DNA from: Rhodospirillum sp.
GTDB lineage: Bacteria; Pseudomonadota; Alphaproteobacteria; Dongiales; Dongiaceae
DNA length: 64,000 nt
Assembly (NCBI GenBank): GCA_013822765.1
Contig: PNKY01000017.1
Location: 1 to 64,000 of the forward strand
Direction: 5' to 3'
The position numbers and the translations under genes were made by a program. This document shows positions 25,371 to 36,202 of this stretch, piece after piece (position 1 is the stretch's first letter; each line of letters starts with the position of its first letter). The notes below the pieces were generated by a model. That model saw only the letters and a program-made list of their open reading frames with translations, was not told the DNA's origin and ran no database searches.

Positions 25371-25964
25371 CTAGGCCCGCCAGCCGAGCCCGGCCAGCAT
25401 CGCGACGGCGTCGCTGAGCGACAGGCCCACCACGTTGCCATAGGACCCGTTGATCCATGGAATGAAGGCGGCGGCGTGGCCCTGGATGGCATAGCCGCCG
25501 GCCTTGCCGCGCCATTCTCCGGTCGCGAGATAGGCCTCGATCTCGCGCGGGGTCAGCCGCTTGAAGGCGACCGTGGTCGTGACGACGCGATGCGCGCTGC
25601 GGCCATCGGGTCCCGCGATCGCGATGCCGCCCAGCACACGGTGGCGGCGCCCGCTCAGCAGGGTCAGGCACGCACGCGCATCCGCCTCGGTCTCTGCCTT
25701 GGGCAGGATGCGCCGGCCGCAGGCGACCACCGTATCGGCGGCCAGCACCCAGCGTCCGGGATGCCTGGGGGCGATCGCCGCCAGCTTCTCGCGCGCCATG
25801 CGCGCCGCATAGGCGAGCGGCAGCTCGCGCCGGCCATGATGCTCGTCGATATGGGGCGGGTCGACGTGCAACGGCTCGATCCCGATCTGCCGGAGCAGAT
25901 CGCGTCGCCGCGCCGAACCCGAAGCCAAGACAAGCTGCTGGAGCCGGGTGTCAGCCACCGGCAT
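25371..25964 (-). CDS. maf: Maf nucleotide pyrophosphatase
   Basis: 197 aa. Family signatures: LVLASGSARRRDLLRQIG at the N-terminus, LAADTVVACGRRILPK in the active site and GKAGGYAIQGHAAAFI near the C-terminus. Maf proteins hydrolyse non-canonical nucleoside triphosphates and are linked to control of septum formation. Its stop abuts the rng start. It lies 17 bp after infA, in the usual infA-maf-rng-yacG order. Confidence 0.94.
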   Translation of the reverse strand: MPVADTRLQQLVLASGSARRRDLLRQIGIEPLHVDPPHIDEHHGRRELPLAYAARMAREKLAAIAPRHPGRWVLAADTVVACGRRILPKAETEADARACLTLLSGRRHRVLGGIAIAGPDGRSAHRVVTTTVAFKRLTPREIEAYLATGEWRGKAGGYAIQGHAAAFIPWINGSYGNVVGLSLSDAVAMLAGLGWRA

Positions 25965-25981
25965 CGATGGAACTTCGAGGC

Positions 25982-26200
25982 TTACTTGAAGCGGAACGTG
26001 ATTCGGCCCTTGGTGAGGTCGTAGGGCGTCATTTCCACGTTCACGCGGTCGCCGGCCAGAACTCGGATGCGGTTCTTGCGCATCTTGCCGGAGGTGTGGG
26101 CGAGCACTTCGTGGTCATTGTCCAATTTGACCCGGAACATCGCATTGGGGAGCAGTTCGGTCACTGTCCCCGAAAATTCAATAAGGTCTTCTTTCGCCAT
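25982..26200 (-). CDS. infA: Translation initiation factor IF-1
   Basis: 72 aa, exact family length, with a single S1/OB fold. It begins [20 protein letters not shown] and ends [16 protein letters not shown]-1 occupies the A site of the 30S subunit during initiation. The start at 26198-26200 is fixed by homology; in-frame sequence upstream is promoter region. In many relatives the gene upstream is the LMW-PTP gene, but here a plus-strand sensory cluster lies between them. Confidence 0.98.
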   Translation of the reverse strand: MAKEDLIEFSGTVTELLPNAMFRVKLDNDHEVLAHTSGKMRKNRIRVLAGDRVNVEMTPYDLTKGRITFRFK

Positions 26201-26494
26201 GTAGCTTCCTTGTTTGGCGAGGCCACCGCCCGTTGCGCGCGCAGGCCCCGAATTTGGCGCGGATATAAACCTTTTTGCGGGATTCCTCAATTCCCCCCGG
26301 TCCGAGCCCAATTGGCGGCATGAAACGCCGCATTGGGTCGCATTCCGGACTCTCGCCAAAGCCGGTCCAAAAGAGACTAGAGACGAGTCCGTATCTGGCC
26401 TAATATTCCTAGCTGTGGTTAGGTGTCATCTGCGAGGGGAAAATCCGAGAGTGGCGTCGATAGGTCCGGGGTGCGCCCGGGGTCTGAGAGCATT

Positions 26495-28633
26495 GTGAGC
26501 GGACGCACGATCAAGAGAGCCGCCCTGATTTTCCTGCCGCTGGCGGTTGCCGCGGTCGTCGCTTCATACCTGCTCTATGCCAGCCAGGCGAACGCCATCC
26601 GGTCGACTGCGCAGGCCACGGAAGGCCGCGTCGTCGACATCGCGCGCCAGCGTGTCGGTCTGACGGTTTCTTCGCTCATGGCGGACGTGTCCTATCTCTC
26701 GGAGCAGGATGCCCTTCGCACCTACCTCGCCGGCAGCGATCCGGCGGCGCTGCGTCACCTGGAGGCGGAATACCTTGCCTTCGCCAGGCATCGACAGTTC
26801 TTCGACCAGTTGCGCTTCATCGACGCGAGCGGCCAGGAAATCGTCCGGGTCAACAGGAAGGGCGACGCGGTTGCGCTGGCGCCGCCCGACCAGCTGCAGA
26901 ACAAGGCCGATCAGGACTATACGATCGAGACCATGAAGCTCGACCGCGGGCAGACCTTCGTTTCCGACATCGATCTCAATGTCGAGCAAGGGACGATCGA
27001 GCAACCGGCCAAACCCACGATCCGCGTCGGAGAGCCGGTGTTCGACGACAGCGGCACCAAGCGCGGGATCGTCGTCATCAACTATCTTGCGCAGCGCATC
27101 CTGGACCGTGTGAGCGAGCTGCGCGATCCCGTTGCCGATATCTGGCTCGTGAACGCGCAGGGATACTGGCTTCTCGGGCCACCGGAAGACGCCTTTGCCT
27201 TCATGTATCCGGAACGCAAGGACCGGACTTTCGCGGCCGCCCATCCTGACGCCTGGCGTCAGATGCAGAGCGTTCCTGCGGGAAGAGTCGAGACCGAATT
27301 CGGGCGCTTCGCCTATGCGCGCGCCGAGGTCGAGCAATCGGGCGGCAATGTCGGTCCGATCCTCTCCAGCTGGTTCGTCGTGATCCCGACACCGCACGCA
27401 TTCTCCGACGCGCAGACCAGCGTTCTCAGGTTCAACTTTGCGGTCGCGTCTGGGGGCCTGCTGCTCGTGCTCGCCGGCATTTCACTCGGGCTTGCGCGGC
27501 ACCAGGTCCATCGTCTTGAGGCAGAGCAGCTCGTCCGTCTCAGCGAAGCCCGCCTCCGCGCTGTTACGGAGACCGCGAGCGATGCCATCATCTCCGCCGA
27601 CCGCGAGGGCATTGTCCGCTACTTCAATCCCGGCGCGGAGAAGGCCTTCGGCCATGCGGAGCAGGACATTGTCGGCCACCCGCTGACCGAGCTCATGCCG
27701 GAACGGTTCCGTCAGCTCCATACCGGAGGCTTTCGACACTATCTCGAAACCCGAGACCCCAAGGTCGTCGGCCAGACAGTGGAACTGGTCGGACTACGCA
27801 AGGATGGCCGCGAGTTCCCGATCGAGCTGGCGCTGGCGAGTTCGGAGGTCGACGGCGCGCTGTTCTTCACTGCCATCGTGCGCGACATCACGAAGCGCGC
27901 AGAGGCAGAGTGCGAAATCCAAGACCTCAATCGCCGGCTCCAGCTCGACAACGCCGAGCTGGAGGCCGTCAACAAGGAACTCGAAGCGTTCAGCTACTCG
28001 GTGTCGCACGACCTGCGCGCTCCGCTGCGCGCCATCGACGGCTTCAGCCAGGCGCTGGTCGAGGATGCTGGCCCGCTGCTGAAGTCCGAGCACCATTCGC
28101 ACCTGAATCGCGTGCGCCAGGCGGCGCAGCGGATGGGCGTGCTGATCGACGATCTGATCAAGCTCGCACGGGTGACGCGGACCGACGTGAAGATCGCGGA
28201 CGTCGATCTCAGCGAAATTGCACTCGCACTCGCGACCAGCCTTCAGGATTCCGCTCCGCAACGGCAGGTCGAGTTCGCGATCGCGCCGGACGTGCAGGCC
28301 ACGGGCGACCCGCGGCTGATGCAGGTCGCCTTGGACAACCTGCTGAACAATTCCTGGAAGTTCACCGCTTCGCGCTCGCCGGCCCGGATCGAGTTCGGCA
28401 AGACGGTCGCGAACGGCAAGCCGGCCTTTTTCGTGCGCGACAACGGCGTCGGATTCGACATGAACTACGCCGGCAAGATGTTCGGCGCCTTCCAGCGCTT
28501 CCACGATGCGCGGGAGTTCGCCGGCACCGGCATCGGGCTCGCGACCGTGCAGCGAATAGTCCACAAGCATGGCGGCCGGATCTGGGCGGAATCGCAGCCC
28601 GGCGAAGGCGCCACATTCTATTTCACGCTATAG
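26495..28633 (+). CDS. Membrane-bound PAS sensor histidine kinase
   Basis: 712 aa. N-terminal membrane helix (about 10-28), a large periplasmic sensor domain of Cache-like type (about 30-305), a second helix (about 308-332), a PAS domain (about 350-470), a coiled-coil linker, then HisKA with His505 in SYSVSHDLRAPLRAIDGF, and an HATPase domain (LDNLLNNSWKFT, GVGFDMNYAGKMFGAFQRFH, GTGIGLATVQRIVHKHGG). This resembles the phytochrome-class kinase module that pairs with Rcp1-like receivers, as found next. The GTG at 26495 is chosen; a GTG at 26423 is possible. It is divergent from infA. Confidence 0.9.
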   Translation: MSGRTIKRAALIFLPLAVAAVVASYLLYASQANAIRSTAQATEGRVVDIARQRVGLTVSSLMADVSYLSEQDALRTYLAGSDPAALRHLEAEYLAFARHRQFFDQLRFIDASGQEIVRVNRKGDAVALAPPDQLQNKADQDYTIETMKLDRGQTFVSDIDLNVEQGTIEQPAKPTIRVGEPVFDDSGTKRGIVVINYLAQRILDRVSELRDPVADIWLVNAQGYWLLGPPEDAFAFMYPERKDRTFAAAHPDAWRQMQSVPAGRVETEFGRFAYARAEVEQSGGNVGPILSSWFVVIPTPHAFSDAQTSVLRFNFAVASGGLLLVLAGISLGLARHQVHRLEAEQLVRLSEARLRAVTETASDAIISADREGIVRYFNPGAEKAFGHAEQDIVGHPLTELMPERFRQLHTGGFRHYLETRDPKVVGQTVELVGLRKDGREFPIELALASSEVDGALFFTAIVRDITKRAEAECEIQDLNRRLQLDNAELEAVNKELEAFSYSVSHDLRAPLRAIDGFSQALVEDAGPLLKSEHHSHLNRVRQAAQRMGVLIDDLIKLARVTRTDVKIADVDLSEIALALATSLQDSAPQRQVEFAIAPDVQATGDPRLMQVALDNLLNNSWKFTASRSPARIEFGKTVANGKPAFFVRDNGVGFDMNYAGKMFGAFQRFHDAREFAGTGIGLATVQRIVHKHGGRIWAESQPGEGATFYFTL

Positions 28634-28648
28634 CGGTCGGAGGCCTGA

Positions 28649-29086
28649 ATGCCGCAGAGGTTCATACTTCTGGTCGAGGACAATCCGGATGACGAGGCGT
28701 TGACGATACGCGCGCTCAACAAGCACAACGTCGCCAACGGCGTGGTGGTGGTGCGCGACGGCGCGGAGGCGATCGATTTCCTGTTCGGAACCGGTGCGCA
28801 TGCCGGCCGCAACGTCTCCGAGCTTCCGCAGATCGTGCTGCTGGACTTGAAGCTGCCGAAGCTCGACGGCTTCGAGGTGCTGCGCCGCATCCGCGCGGAC
28901 GAACGCACGCAAACATTGCCGGTGGTGATTCTGACCTCTTCCAAGGAGGAGCGCGACGTGGCCCAGGGCTATCGCGACGGCTGCAACAGCTACGTCCGCA
29001 AGCCGGTCAATTTCGACGAGTTCATCGAAGCCGCCCGCCAATTGGGGCTATACTGGCTGTTGCTCAACGAGGGGCCGCCGCGCTGA
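28649..29086 (+). CDS. Rcp1-like response regulator
   Basis: 145 aa single receiver. Acidic pocket ED/D near residues 10-15 ([11 protein letters not shown]), phosphoacceptor Asp66 ([16 protein letters not shown]), TSS switch ([10 protein letters not shown]) and KPVNFDEF. The [12 protein letters not shown] opening and C-terminal [15 protein letters not shown] are typical of Rcp1-type receivers that accept phosphate from kinases of the class encoded just upstream (15-bp gap). It probably passes the signal on to the next kinase. Confidence 0.93.
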   Translation: MPQRFILLVEDNPDDEALTIRALNKHNVANGVVVVRDGAEAIDFLFGTGAHAGRNVSELPQIVLLDLKLPKLDGFEVLRRIRADERTQTLPVVILTSSKEERDVAQGYRDGCNSYVRKPVNFDEFIEAARQLGLYWLLLNEGPPR

Positions 29087-29088
29087 CC

Positions 29089-31410
29089 ATGACGACCACG
29101 TCGCTCAGGACCCTGATCATCGATGATTCCGCGGACGACGCGGAGCTGCTGATCCGCGAGCTGCGGCGCGAGCGCTACGATGTCAGCGCGGAACGGACCG
29201 ACACCGAGGCGGGCTTGAAAGCCGCGTTGGACGACCAGGCCTGGGACATCGTCCTGTGCGACTTCCACATGCCGCGCTTTTCCGGAACCGAAGCGCTCAA
29301 AATCGTGCGCGAGCGGGACCCCGATGTTCCGTTCATCTTCGTATCCGGCGCGATCGGCGAAGACGTGGCGGTGGGCGCCATGAAGGCCGGCGCCCAGGAC
29401 TACGTCATGAAGGGCAATCTCAAGCGCCTTGCGCCCGCGATCGAGCGGGAGTTGCGCGACGCGGCTGTTCGGCGCGAGCGCGCCACCGCCGAATCCCGGC
29501 AGCGCATGATGGAGGCGCGCTACCGCCAGATCCTCTCCATCGCGCCCGACGCCATCGTTGCGATGGACGAGGCGCTGCACATCGCCATGTTCAACCAAGC
29601 CGCCGAGCGCCTGTTCGGCCACAGCGCGGACGAAGCGGTCGGCCAAAGCGCCGAGATCCTGTTGCCGGCCCGGTTCGTGGCGCCGGTCAGGGAGCAGATC
29701 CGGCTTTTCGGCGCATCGGCGGACACCACTATCCAGATCCGGGTGCCGGACAAATTCTGCGGGCGGCGCAAGAACGGCATGGAGTTCCCAGCCGAAGCCT
29801 ATGTCTCGAAGATGGTCGAGGACCGGCGCACCATCTTCACCGCCGTCATCCGCGACATCACCGAGCGCGAGAACATGATGGCGACCTTGCGCCACACCAA
29901 CCAAACGCTGGATGCAGTCGTGCAGTCGTCGCCGGTCGCCATCCTCGGCCTCGATTCCTCGCGCCGCGTGATCGTCTGGAACCGCAACGCCGAGCGGATC
30001 TTCGGGCTGTCGGCGACCGACGTCGTGGGCCGGCCCTTCCCGCCGCTGATCGACGTGGCCGGCACCCAGCTCGGCGACACGGTGCGCCGCCTGCTCGAAG
30101 GCGAAGTGCTGACCGACGTCGAAATTCACCAGCAGCCGTCCAAGAACGCCCCGCTCGAGCTGCGGGTGTCCGGCGCTCCGCTCTATGACGGCGACCGACG
30201 CGTGCGCGGCGCGGTCTGCATCGTCGAGGACGTGACGGAAAGCAAGGCGACGCGCCGCCAGCTGGAACATGCGCAGCGCATGGAGGCGGTCGGCCAGTTG
30301 ACCGGCGGCCTGGCGCACGACTTCAACAATCTGCTGGCGGTCGTGATCGGCAATCTCGATCTGCTGCACGACCAGCCGGAGTTGCAGGCCTCCTCCAAGG
30401 AGTCGGTCGACCTGGCGCTGAAGGCCAGCCTGGGCGGCGCAACCCTGATCCGCCAACTGCTTGCTTTTTCGCGCCGCCAGGCCCTGTCGCCGAAGGCGTT
30501 CGATCTCAATGCGCTGGTGACTTCCACCCGCGAGCTCTTGTCCCGGACCCTGGGCGAGCACATCGAGGTCGTGATGCGCCTGGCGCCCGATCTCTGGCCG
30601 GCGATGGCTGATTCCACGCAGGTCGAGTCCGCAGTCGCCAACCTGGCGATCAATGCGCGCGACGCGATGCCGAGCGGTGGCCGCCTGACTTTGGAGACCG
30701 CCAACAAGCATCTCGACCCGCCTTATGCAGACACCAATCCCGATGCGCAGCCGGGTGACTACGTCATGCTGGCGGTCTCGGACACCGGTACCGGCATACC
30801 GCCCGACGTGCTAGGCCGGGTGTTCGAGCCCTTCTTCACCACCAAGGAGCAAGGCAAGGGCAGCGGATTGGGCCTCAGCATGGTCTACGGCTTCGCCAAG
30901 CAGTCGCGCGGCCACGTCAAGATCTACAGCGAGGTCGGGCACGGCACCACCGCGCGCCTCTACTTGCCGCGGGCTGGTGAAGACAAGCCATCCGCAGCAC
31001 CGGCGAGTGCGCCGATGGCCAGCGACCCTGACAGGATCGACGCCGCCGTCCTGGTGGTCGAGGACAATATCGACGTGCGCCGCATCGTCTGCCGGCTGCT
31101 CCGCGACTTCGGCTGCACCGTGATCGAGGCCAACAGCGGACAGGCTGCCCTCGACATCCTCAACTCCGACCGGAAGATCGACCTGATGTTCAGCGACGTG
31201 GTGATGCCCGGCGGGATGTCCGGGACCGAGCTGGTGCAGGCTGCCCGGCGCTTGCACCCGGGCATCAAGACGCTGCTCACCACCGGCTTTGCCGAGGCGT
31301 CGCTGCGCAACCAGATGCAGTTCGCCGACGCCGGAGAGATCATCACCAAGCCCTATCGCCGTCAGGACCTGGCGCGCAAGATCCGCAGCGTTCTCGGGCT
31401 GAAGGCGTAG
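29089..31410 (+). CDS. REC-PAS-PAS hybrid histidine kinase
   Basis: 773 aa, cytoplasmic. Order: N-terminal receiver with Asp58 (VLCDFHMPRFSG), two PAS domains (about 145-265 and 270-390), phosphoacceptor His410 in GGLAHDFNNLL, HATPase domain (AINARDAMPSGG, DTGTGIPPDVLG, GLGLSMVYGFAKQ) and C-terminal receiver with Asp703 (MFSDVVMPGGMSG). With receivers at both ends it can take input from, and deliver output to, phosphorelay partners. It starts two bases after the Rcp1-like gene, so the three genes form one operon. It converges on the LMW-PTP gene. Confidence 0.92.
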   Translation: MTTTSLRTLIIDDSADDAELLIRELRRERYDVSAERTDTEAGLKAALDDQAWDIVLCDFHMPRFSGTEALKIVRERDPDVPFIFVSGAIGEDVAVGAMKAGAQDYVMKGNLKRLAPAIERELRDAAVRRERATAESRQRMMEARYRQILSIAPDAIVAMDEALHIAMFNQAAERLFGHSADEAVGQSAEILLPARFVAPVREQIRLFGASADTTIQIRVPDKFCGRRKNGMEFPAEAYVSKMVEDRRTIFTAVIRDITERENMMATLRHTNQTLDAVVQSSPVAILGLDSSRRVIVWNRNAERIFGLSATDVVGRPFPPLIDVAGTQLGDTVRRLLEGEVLTDVEIHQQPSKNAPLELRVSGAPLYDGDRRVRGAVCIVEDVTESKATRRQLEHAQRMEAVGQLTGGLAHDFNNLLAVVIGNLDLLHDQPELQASSKESVDLALKASLGGATLIRQLLAFSRRQALSPKAFDLNALVTSTRELLSRTLGEHIEVVMRLAPDLWPAMADSTQVESAVANLAINARDAMPSGGRLTLETANKHLDPPYADTNPDAQPGDYVMLAVSDTGTGIPPDVLGRVFEPFFTTKEQGKGSGLGLSMVYGFAKQSRGHVKIYSEVGHGTTARLYLPRAGEDKPSAAPASAPMASDPDRIDAAVLVVEDNIDVRRIVCRLLRDFGCTVIEANSGQAALDILNSDRKIDLMFSDVVMPGGMSGTELVQAARRLHPGIKTLLTTGFAEASLRNQMQFADAGEIITKPYRRQDLARKIRSVLGLKA

Positions 31411-31415
31411 GCCGG

Positions 31416-31859
31416 TCAGATCTGCGGGGCGCCCGAAAGCGGGAAGCGCTCGCGAATGCGGGCGAGCAGTGTGTCGCGTACGTCGCGATAGGCCTCGAGC
31501 CTCTCCTCGCGCGTCCCTTCGATCAGGCTCGGGTCCATGGTCGGCCAGTATTCCACGTCGCACGCCATGGTGCGGGTCATCTCGACCGCGCTGTGCTGCG
31601 CTTCCGGCGACAGCGAGATAATGAGATCAAACGAGGTATCCTCCAGCTGCTCGAACGTCTTGGACTTGTGCTTGGTAACGTCGATGCCGATCTCGTCCAT
31701 CGCCGCGATGGCGAAGCCGTCGATCTCACTCGCCCGGACACCGACCGAATCCACGTAGATGCGCCTGCCGTGGAGATACTTGAGCAGCGCCTCCGCCATC
31801 GGCGAGCGGATCGAGTTCTGGGTGCAGCAGAACAGCACGCTACCGGGCTGGCTCGCCAT
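31416..31859 (-). CDS. Low-molecular-weight protein tyrosine phosphatase-like
   Basis: 147 aa. The P-loop CTQNSIRS (C-X5-R, Cys12 to Arg18) and the family order VLFCCTQNSIRSPMAEAL ... YVDSVGVRASEIDGFA identify it. The usual C-terminal Asp-Pro appears as WPTMDPSLIEG. Members act as tyrosine phosphatases or, in related branches, arsenate reductases. Conserved synteny (UPF0262, hisG, DUF2948, murA upstream) favours a housekeeping phosphatase role. It lies six bases after UPF0262 on the same strand. Confidence 0.9.
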   Translation of the reverse strand: MASQPGSVLFCCTQNSIRSPMAEALLKYLHGRRIYVDSVGVRASEIDGFAIAAMDEIGIDVTKHKSKTFEQLEDTSFDLIISLSPEAQHSAVEMTRTMACDVEYWPTMDPSLIEGTREERLEAYRDVRDTLLARIRERFPLSGAPQI

Positions 31860-31865
31860 GCCGCC

Positions 31866-32348
31866 TCACGTCTTCATGTGCAAGGCGCAGATCAGCGTGA
31901 ACAGCCGACGCGCCGTTCCGAAATCCATCTCCACCTTGCCCGCCAGGCGGTCGCGCAGAATCTCGGAGCCTTCGTTGTGCAGCCCGCGCCGGCCCATATC
32001 AATGGCCTCGATCTGCGACAGGCTGGAGGCCTTGATGGCCGCGAAGTAGCTTTCGCAGACGTCGAAATACTCCTTGATGATGCGGCGGAACGGCGTCATC
32101 GACAGGATGAACTTGTAGATTTCCTGGTCGCCGGTATCGCGCACGTCGAACACCAGCTTGTTGTCCGCGACCGCGAGGATCAGGTGATAGGGACCAGGAT
32201 GCTCGATCGAGGGCACGAACTCGTTCTCTTCGATCAGGTCGAAGATCGCGACCGCCCGCTCCTGCTCCGCCTCCGCCGACTGGCGCAGGGCGGCGGCGTC
32301 TTCCAGATGAATGCTGACGATGCGCTTGGTGGACCCGGTTTCCGCCAT
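31866..32348 (-). CDS. UPF0262 family protein
   Basis: 160 aa. Characteristic stretches are IVSIHLEDAAALRQSAEAEQ, YHLILAVADNKLVFDVRD and SMTPFRRIIKEYFDVCESYF. The family is small, cytoplasmic, restricted to alphaproteobacteria and of unknown function, with a conserved place in the murA-infA neighbourhood. Here it follows hisG by four bases; in many relatives hisD lies between. Confidence 0.92.
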   Translation of the reverse strand: MAETGSTKRIVSIHLEDAAALRQSAEAEQERAVAIFDLIEENEFVPSIEHPGPYHLILAVADNKLVFDVRDTGDQEIYKFILSMTPFRRIIKEYFDVCESYFAAIKASSLSQIEAIDMGRRGLHNEGSEILRDRLAGKVEMDFGTARRLFTLICALHMKT

Positions 32349-32352
32349 GCGC

Positions 32353-33024
32353 TCAGATCGCGCCGGCGGCGGCGCGCAACCGCTCGATCCAGCCGCCGAT
32401 CTCCCCCGGATAGGTCTTCCAGGCCGTGCGGTTGACCACCAGGCGGGAGGTCACGTCCGCGATATGCTCGACCTCGATCAGGTTGTTGGCCTTGAGCGTG
32501 GCCCCGGTCGATACCAGGTCGACGATGCGGCGGCTCAGGCCGAGGGTCGGCGCCAGCTCCATCGCGCCGGACAGCTTGATGCATTCCGCCTGCACGCCCC
32601 GCGCCGCGAAATGCGCCCGCGTGATGTTGGGATACTTGGTGGCGACCCGGATGTGGGACCAGCGGTTGGGATCGTCATCGCCCACCATCTCCATAGGCTC
32701 GGCCACCGCCAGGCGGCACTTGCCGATGCCGAGGTCGACCGGCGCGTAGATCTCCGGATAGTCGAACTCCAGCAGCACGTCATTGCCGGCGACGCCCAGC
32801 TGGGCCGCGCCGAACGCCACGAAGGTCGCGACGTCGAAGCTGCGCACGCGGATCAGCTCGAGCTTCGGATCGCTGGTCGCGAAGCGCAGCTTGCGGGAAT
32901 TGTCGTCGTGGAAGTCCGGCTCCGGCTCGAGCCCGGCTTGCGCCAGCAGCGGCGCCAGCTCGCGCAGGATCCGCCCCTTCGGCAACGCCAGGACAAAGGG
33001 AGCGGAGCCGTTGCCGCCGCTCAT
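32353..33024 (-). CDS. hisG: ATP phosphoribosyltransferase, short form
   Basis: 223 aa, the HisG short form without the C-terminal regulatory domain. The opening [20 protein letters not shown] and the PRPP-binding region ending [20 protein letters not shown] are typical. It catalyses the first step of histidine synthesis (ATP plus PRPP). The short form needs HisZ as regulatory subunit, and hisZ is not in this window. Its start overlaps the DUF2948 stop by four bases. Confidence 0.95.
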   Translation of the reverse strand: MSGGNGSAPFVLALPKGRILRELAPLLAQAGLEPEPDFHDDNSRKLRFATSDPKLELIRVRSFDVATFVAFGAAQLGVAGNDVLLEFDYPEIYAPVDLGIGKCRLAVAEPMEMVGDDDPNRWSHIRVATKYPNITRAHFAARGVQAECIKLSGAMELAPTLGLSRRIVDLVSTGATLKANNLIEVEHIADVTSRLVVNRTAWKTYPGEIGGWIERLRAAAGAI

Positions 33025-33508
33025 CGCTTGGCTGCCTTGCCGTCCGCCGCGTGATCAGGCTGCCACTGCGTCGGCCAGGCCTTGCCGAGATCGCTGAGGT
33101 AGAGCGCCAGCGCCTCGATCTCGACCTGGATCACGCCGCCGCCGGCGAACAGGAAGGCGAGCTTGTTGCCATCGAGCTGGACCGACAACAGCGACAGGAA
33201 ATCGTCCGGTCGCGCGCGATCGATATTGCGGCTGCGCACGGCGAGCACACGGTCGATGCAGATGCCGGCATTGGTGCGCTGCTGCGCGCCGAAATCTTCA
33301 TCGGCGTCGAACGATGCATCACCTTCGGGCGCAGGTTCCGTGCTGCCTTTCGCCGCGCGTTCCCAGCGGAAGCGGTTGGCGACCATGATGAAGCGCCGCT
33401 CCTGCGGGAGGTAGCGCATCTCGTTCAACGGAATCAGCGCATCCTGCAAGCAGGCTGCGACGACCGCCAGATCCTCCGCGTCGCGCGCGATGATCTTGAG
33501 CGGTGCCG

Positions 33509-33512
<4 letters not shown>
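33021..33512 (-). CDS. DUF2948 family protein
   Basis: 163 aa. The N-terminal half ([40 protein letters not shown]) and C-terminal [20 protein letters not shown] are diagnostic of DUF2948, an alphaproteobacterial family always found near murA and hisG or hisD. Function unknown. It overlaps murA (ATGA at 33509-33512) and hisG, so all three are tightly coupled. A charged, low-conservation insert (about 55-75) looks flexible. Confidence 0.9.
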
Positions 33513-34792
<1,280 letters not shown>

Positions 34793-34801
34793 GGGTGATC
34801 C

Positions 34802-35356
34802 TCAGAGACGCGGCAAGGTGACGCCGGTCTGTTTCATGTATTTGCCCGCGCGGTCGCGGTACGAGGTCTCGCACGGGCCCTCGCCCTTCAGGAACAGGAA
34901 CTGGCACGCGCCCTCGTTGGCGTAGATCTTGGCCGGCAAAGGTGTCGTATTTGAGAACTCCAGCGTGACGTGGCCTTCCCACTCGGGCTCCAGCGGCGTC
35001 ACGTTCACGATGATGCCGCAGCGCGCATAGGTCGACTTGCCGAGGCAGATCACCAGCACGTCGCGCGGCACCCGGAAATACTCGACCGTGCGCGCCAGGG
35101 CGAAGGAGTTGGGCGGGATCACGCAGACGTCGGTCTCGCGGTCGACGAAGCTATCCTTGTCGAAGCCCTTGGGGTCGACGATCGCGCTGTTGACGTTGGT
35201 GAAGATCTTGAACTCCCGCGACACCCGGGCGTCATAGCCGTAGGAGGAGACGCCGTAGGAGATCACCCCCTCGCGCTTCTGCGATTCGATGTATGGCTCG
35301 ATCATGCCGTGTTTCAACGACATCTCTCGGATCCAGGTGTCCGGCATGATGCCCAT
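34802..35356 (-). CDS. dcd: dCTP deaminase
   Basis: 184 aa. Family blocks: [55 protein letters not shown] with the catalytic region [19 protein letters not shown]. It deaminates dCTP to dUTP, feeding thymidylate synthesis. The ATG at 35354-35356 follows AGGA by about nine bases; an in-frame ATG three codons later is possible. It lies directly upstream of murA on the same strand. Confidence 0.96.
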   Translation of the reverse strand: MGIMPDTWIREMSLKHGMIEPYIESQKREGVISYGVSSYGYDARVSREFKIFTNVNSAIVDPKGFDKDSFVDRETDVCVIPPNSFALARTVEYFRVPRDVLVICLGKSTYARCGIIVNVTPLEPEWEGHVTLEFSNTTPLPAKIYANEGACQFLFLKGEGPCETSYRDRAGKYMKQTGVTLPRL

Positions 35357-35462
35357 AGATTCAATCCTTTAGGATGAGCATTTGAGAATTTGGCACAGCT
35401 TTGGGATGCGCCCGCCAACGTTTTGTACTGGAAGGCTTTGGGCGGCTCAAGGTCGGCGTGGC

Positions 35463-35636
35463 TTAGCCGTCGTGGCGGCCCGGTCCGGGCTCCCGGCGGG
35501 CCCGCGCCTGGGCCTTGCGGCGCTTCAGGTTGTCGCGCAGGGCCGCAGCCAAGCGGTCCTTGCCGGACCTCTGCGGCGCCTTGGGCGCGTTGGCTCCGGC
35601 GCTGGAATGCTTGGACTCTGGCTTTTCGGACGACAT
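35463..35636 (-). CDS. Small basic hypothetical protein (57 aa)
   Basis: 57 aa. An AGGGGG ribosome binding site precedes the ATG (35634-35636). The N-terminus is Ser/Lys/Pro-rich and disordered; the core GKDRLAAALRDNLKRRKAQA is a strongly basic helix that I recognise from small alphaproteobacterial proteins near murA, without known function. The lysine/arginine content suggests nucleic-acid or ribosome contact, which is inference. Confidence 0.68.
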   Translation of the reverse strand: MSSEKPESKHSSAGANAPKAPQRSGKDRLAAALRDNLKRRKAQARARREPGPGRHDG

Positions 35637-35710
35637 CGCGGCCCCCTGGCGAAGCTGCCCGCCGAGTTAGCCGACGCCGGTCCCCGGGTCAATCGTGACG
35701 GTTGCGCGCC

Positions 35711-35833
35711 TTAAGCGGCGGATCGGCGCGCGGCGTCGCGCGCGTCCATTAGGCGCTGGAAGGCGCGGATATCCTGGCGGTGGCGCCGCCGGCTCTGGAA
35801 GTGCTGCCACCAGCCCCGCATGGCGATGATCAT
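35711..35833 (-). CDS. Small basic hypothetical protein (40 aa)
   Basis: 40 aa starting MIIAMRGWWQHFQSRRRHRQ. GGGGAG lies seven bases before the ATG at 35831-35833. It is rich in Arg, Trp and His, loosely like the short DUF1127 (YjiS) proteins, but too diverged for me to assign. No clear promoter seen; it may be co-transcribed with the 57-aa gene 74 bp downstream. Confidence 0.5.
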   Translation of the reverse strand: MIIAMRGWWQHFQSRRRHRQDIRAFQRLMDARDAARRSAA

Positions 35834-36045
35834 GATCCTTCTCCCCCCGGGGTCGAATCGGGTCCCGATGCCCCCATTTCCTGGGGCGTTGGTTACCGAC
35901 CGGGCATGATCGGACGATGGCCGAACTGTGGAAAATTGATGAAAGTGACGGAAAAGTCCGGGTTTTCCGGGCCTTGCCTTGGCTGGCCCAAAGTGGCATT
36001 GTCCGCGCCGTTTTCCGGGGGCGGCGCCCTGCCCGCCCGCTTGGC

Positions 36046-36120
36046 GCTGCCGTAGCTCAGTGGTAGAGCACGTCCTTGGTAAGGACGGGGTCGGAAGTTC
36101 AATCCTTCTCGGCAGCACCA
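36046..36120 (+). tRNA. tRNA-Thr (GGT)
   Basis: 75 nt. Acceptor pairing GCTGCCG with CGGCAGC, D arm AGCTCAGTGGTAGAGC, anticodon stem CGTCC/GGACG with anticodon GGT, T arm with AGTTCAATCCTT, encoded CCA. Its last 25 nt are repeated with one mismatch at 42567-42591, so this gene appears to be the attachment site of the accessory segment that follows. Confidence 0.96.
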
Positions 36121-36202
36121 CCTTTCCTATTGATCCGAAAGGAAAAATGGCACGGATTAATTTCCGGCCATTTCGACCAACAATCAGTTAACAATCACGG
36201 CC

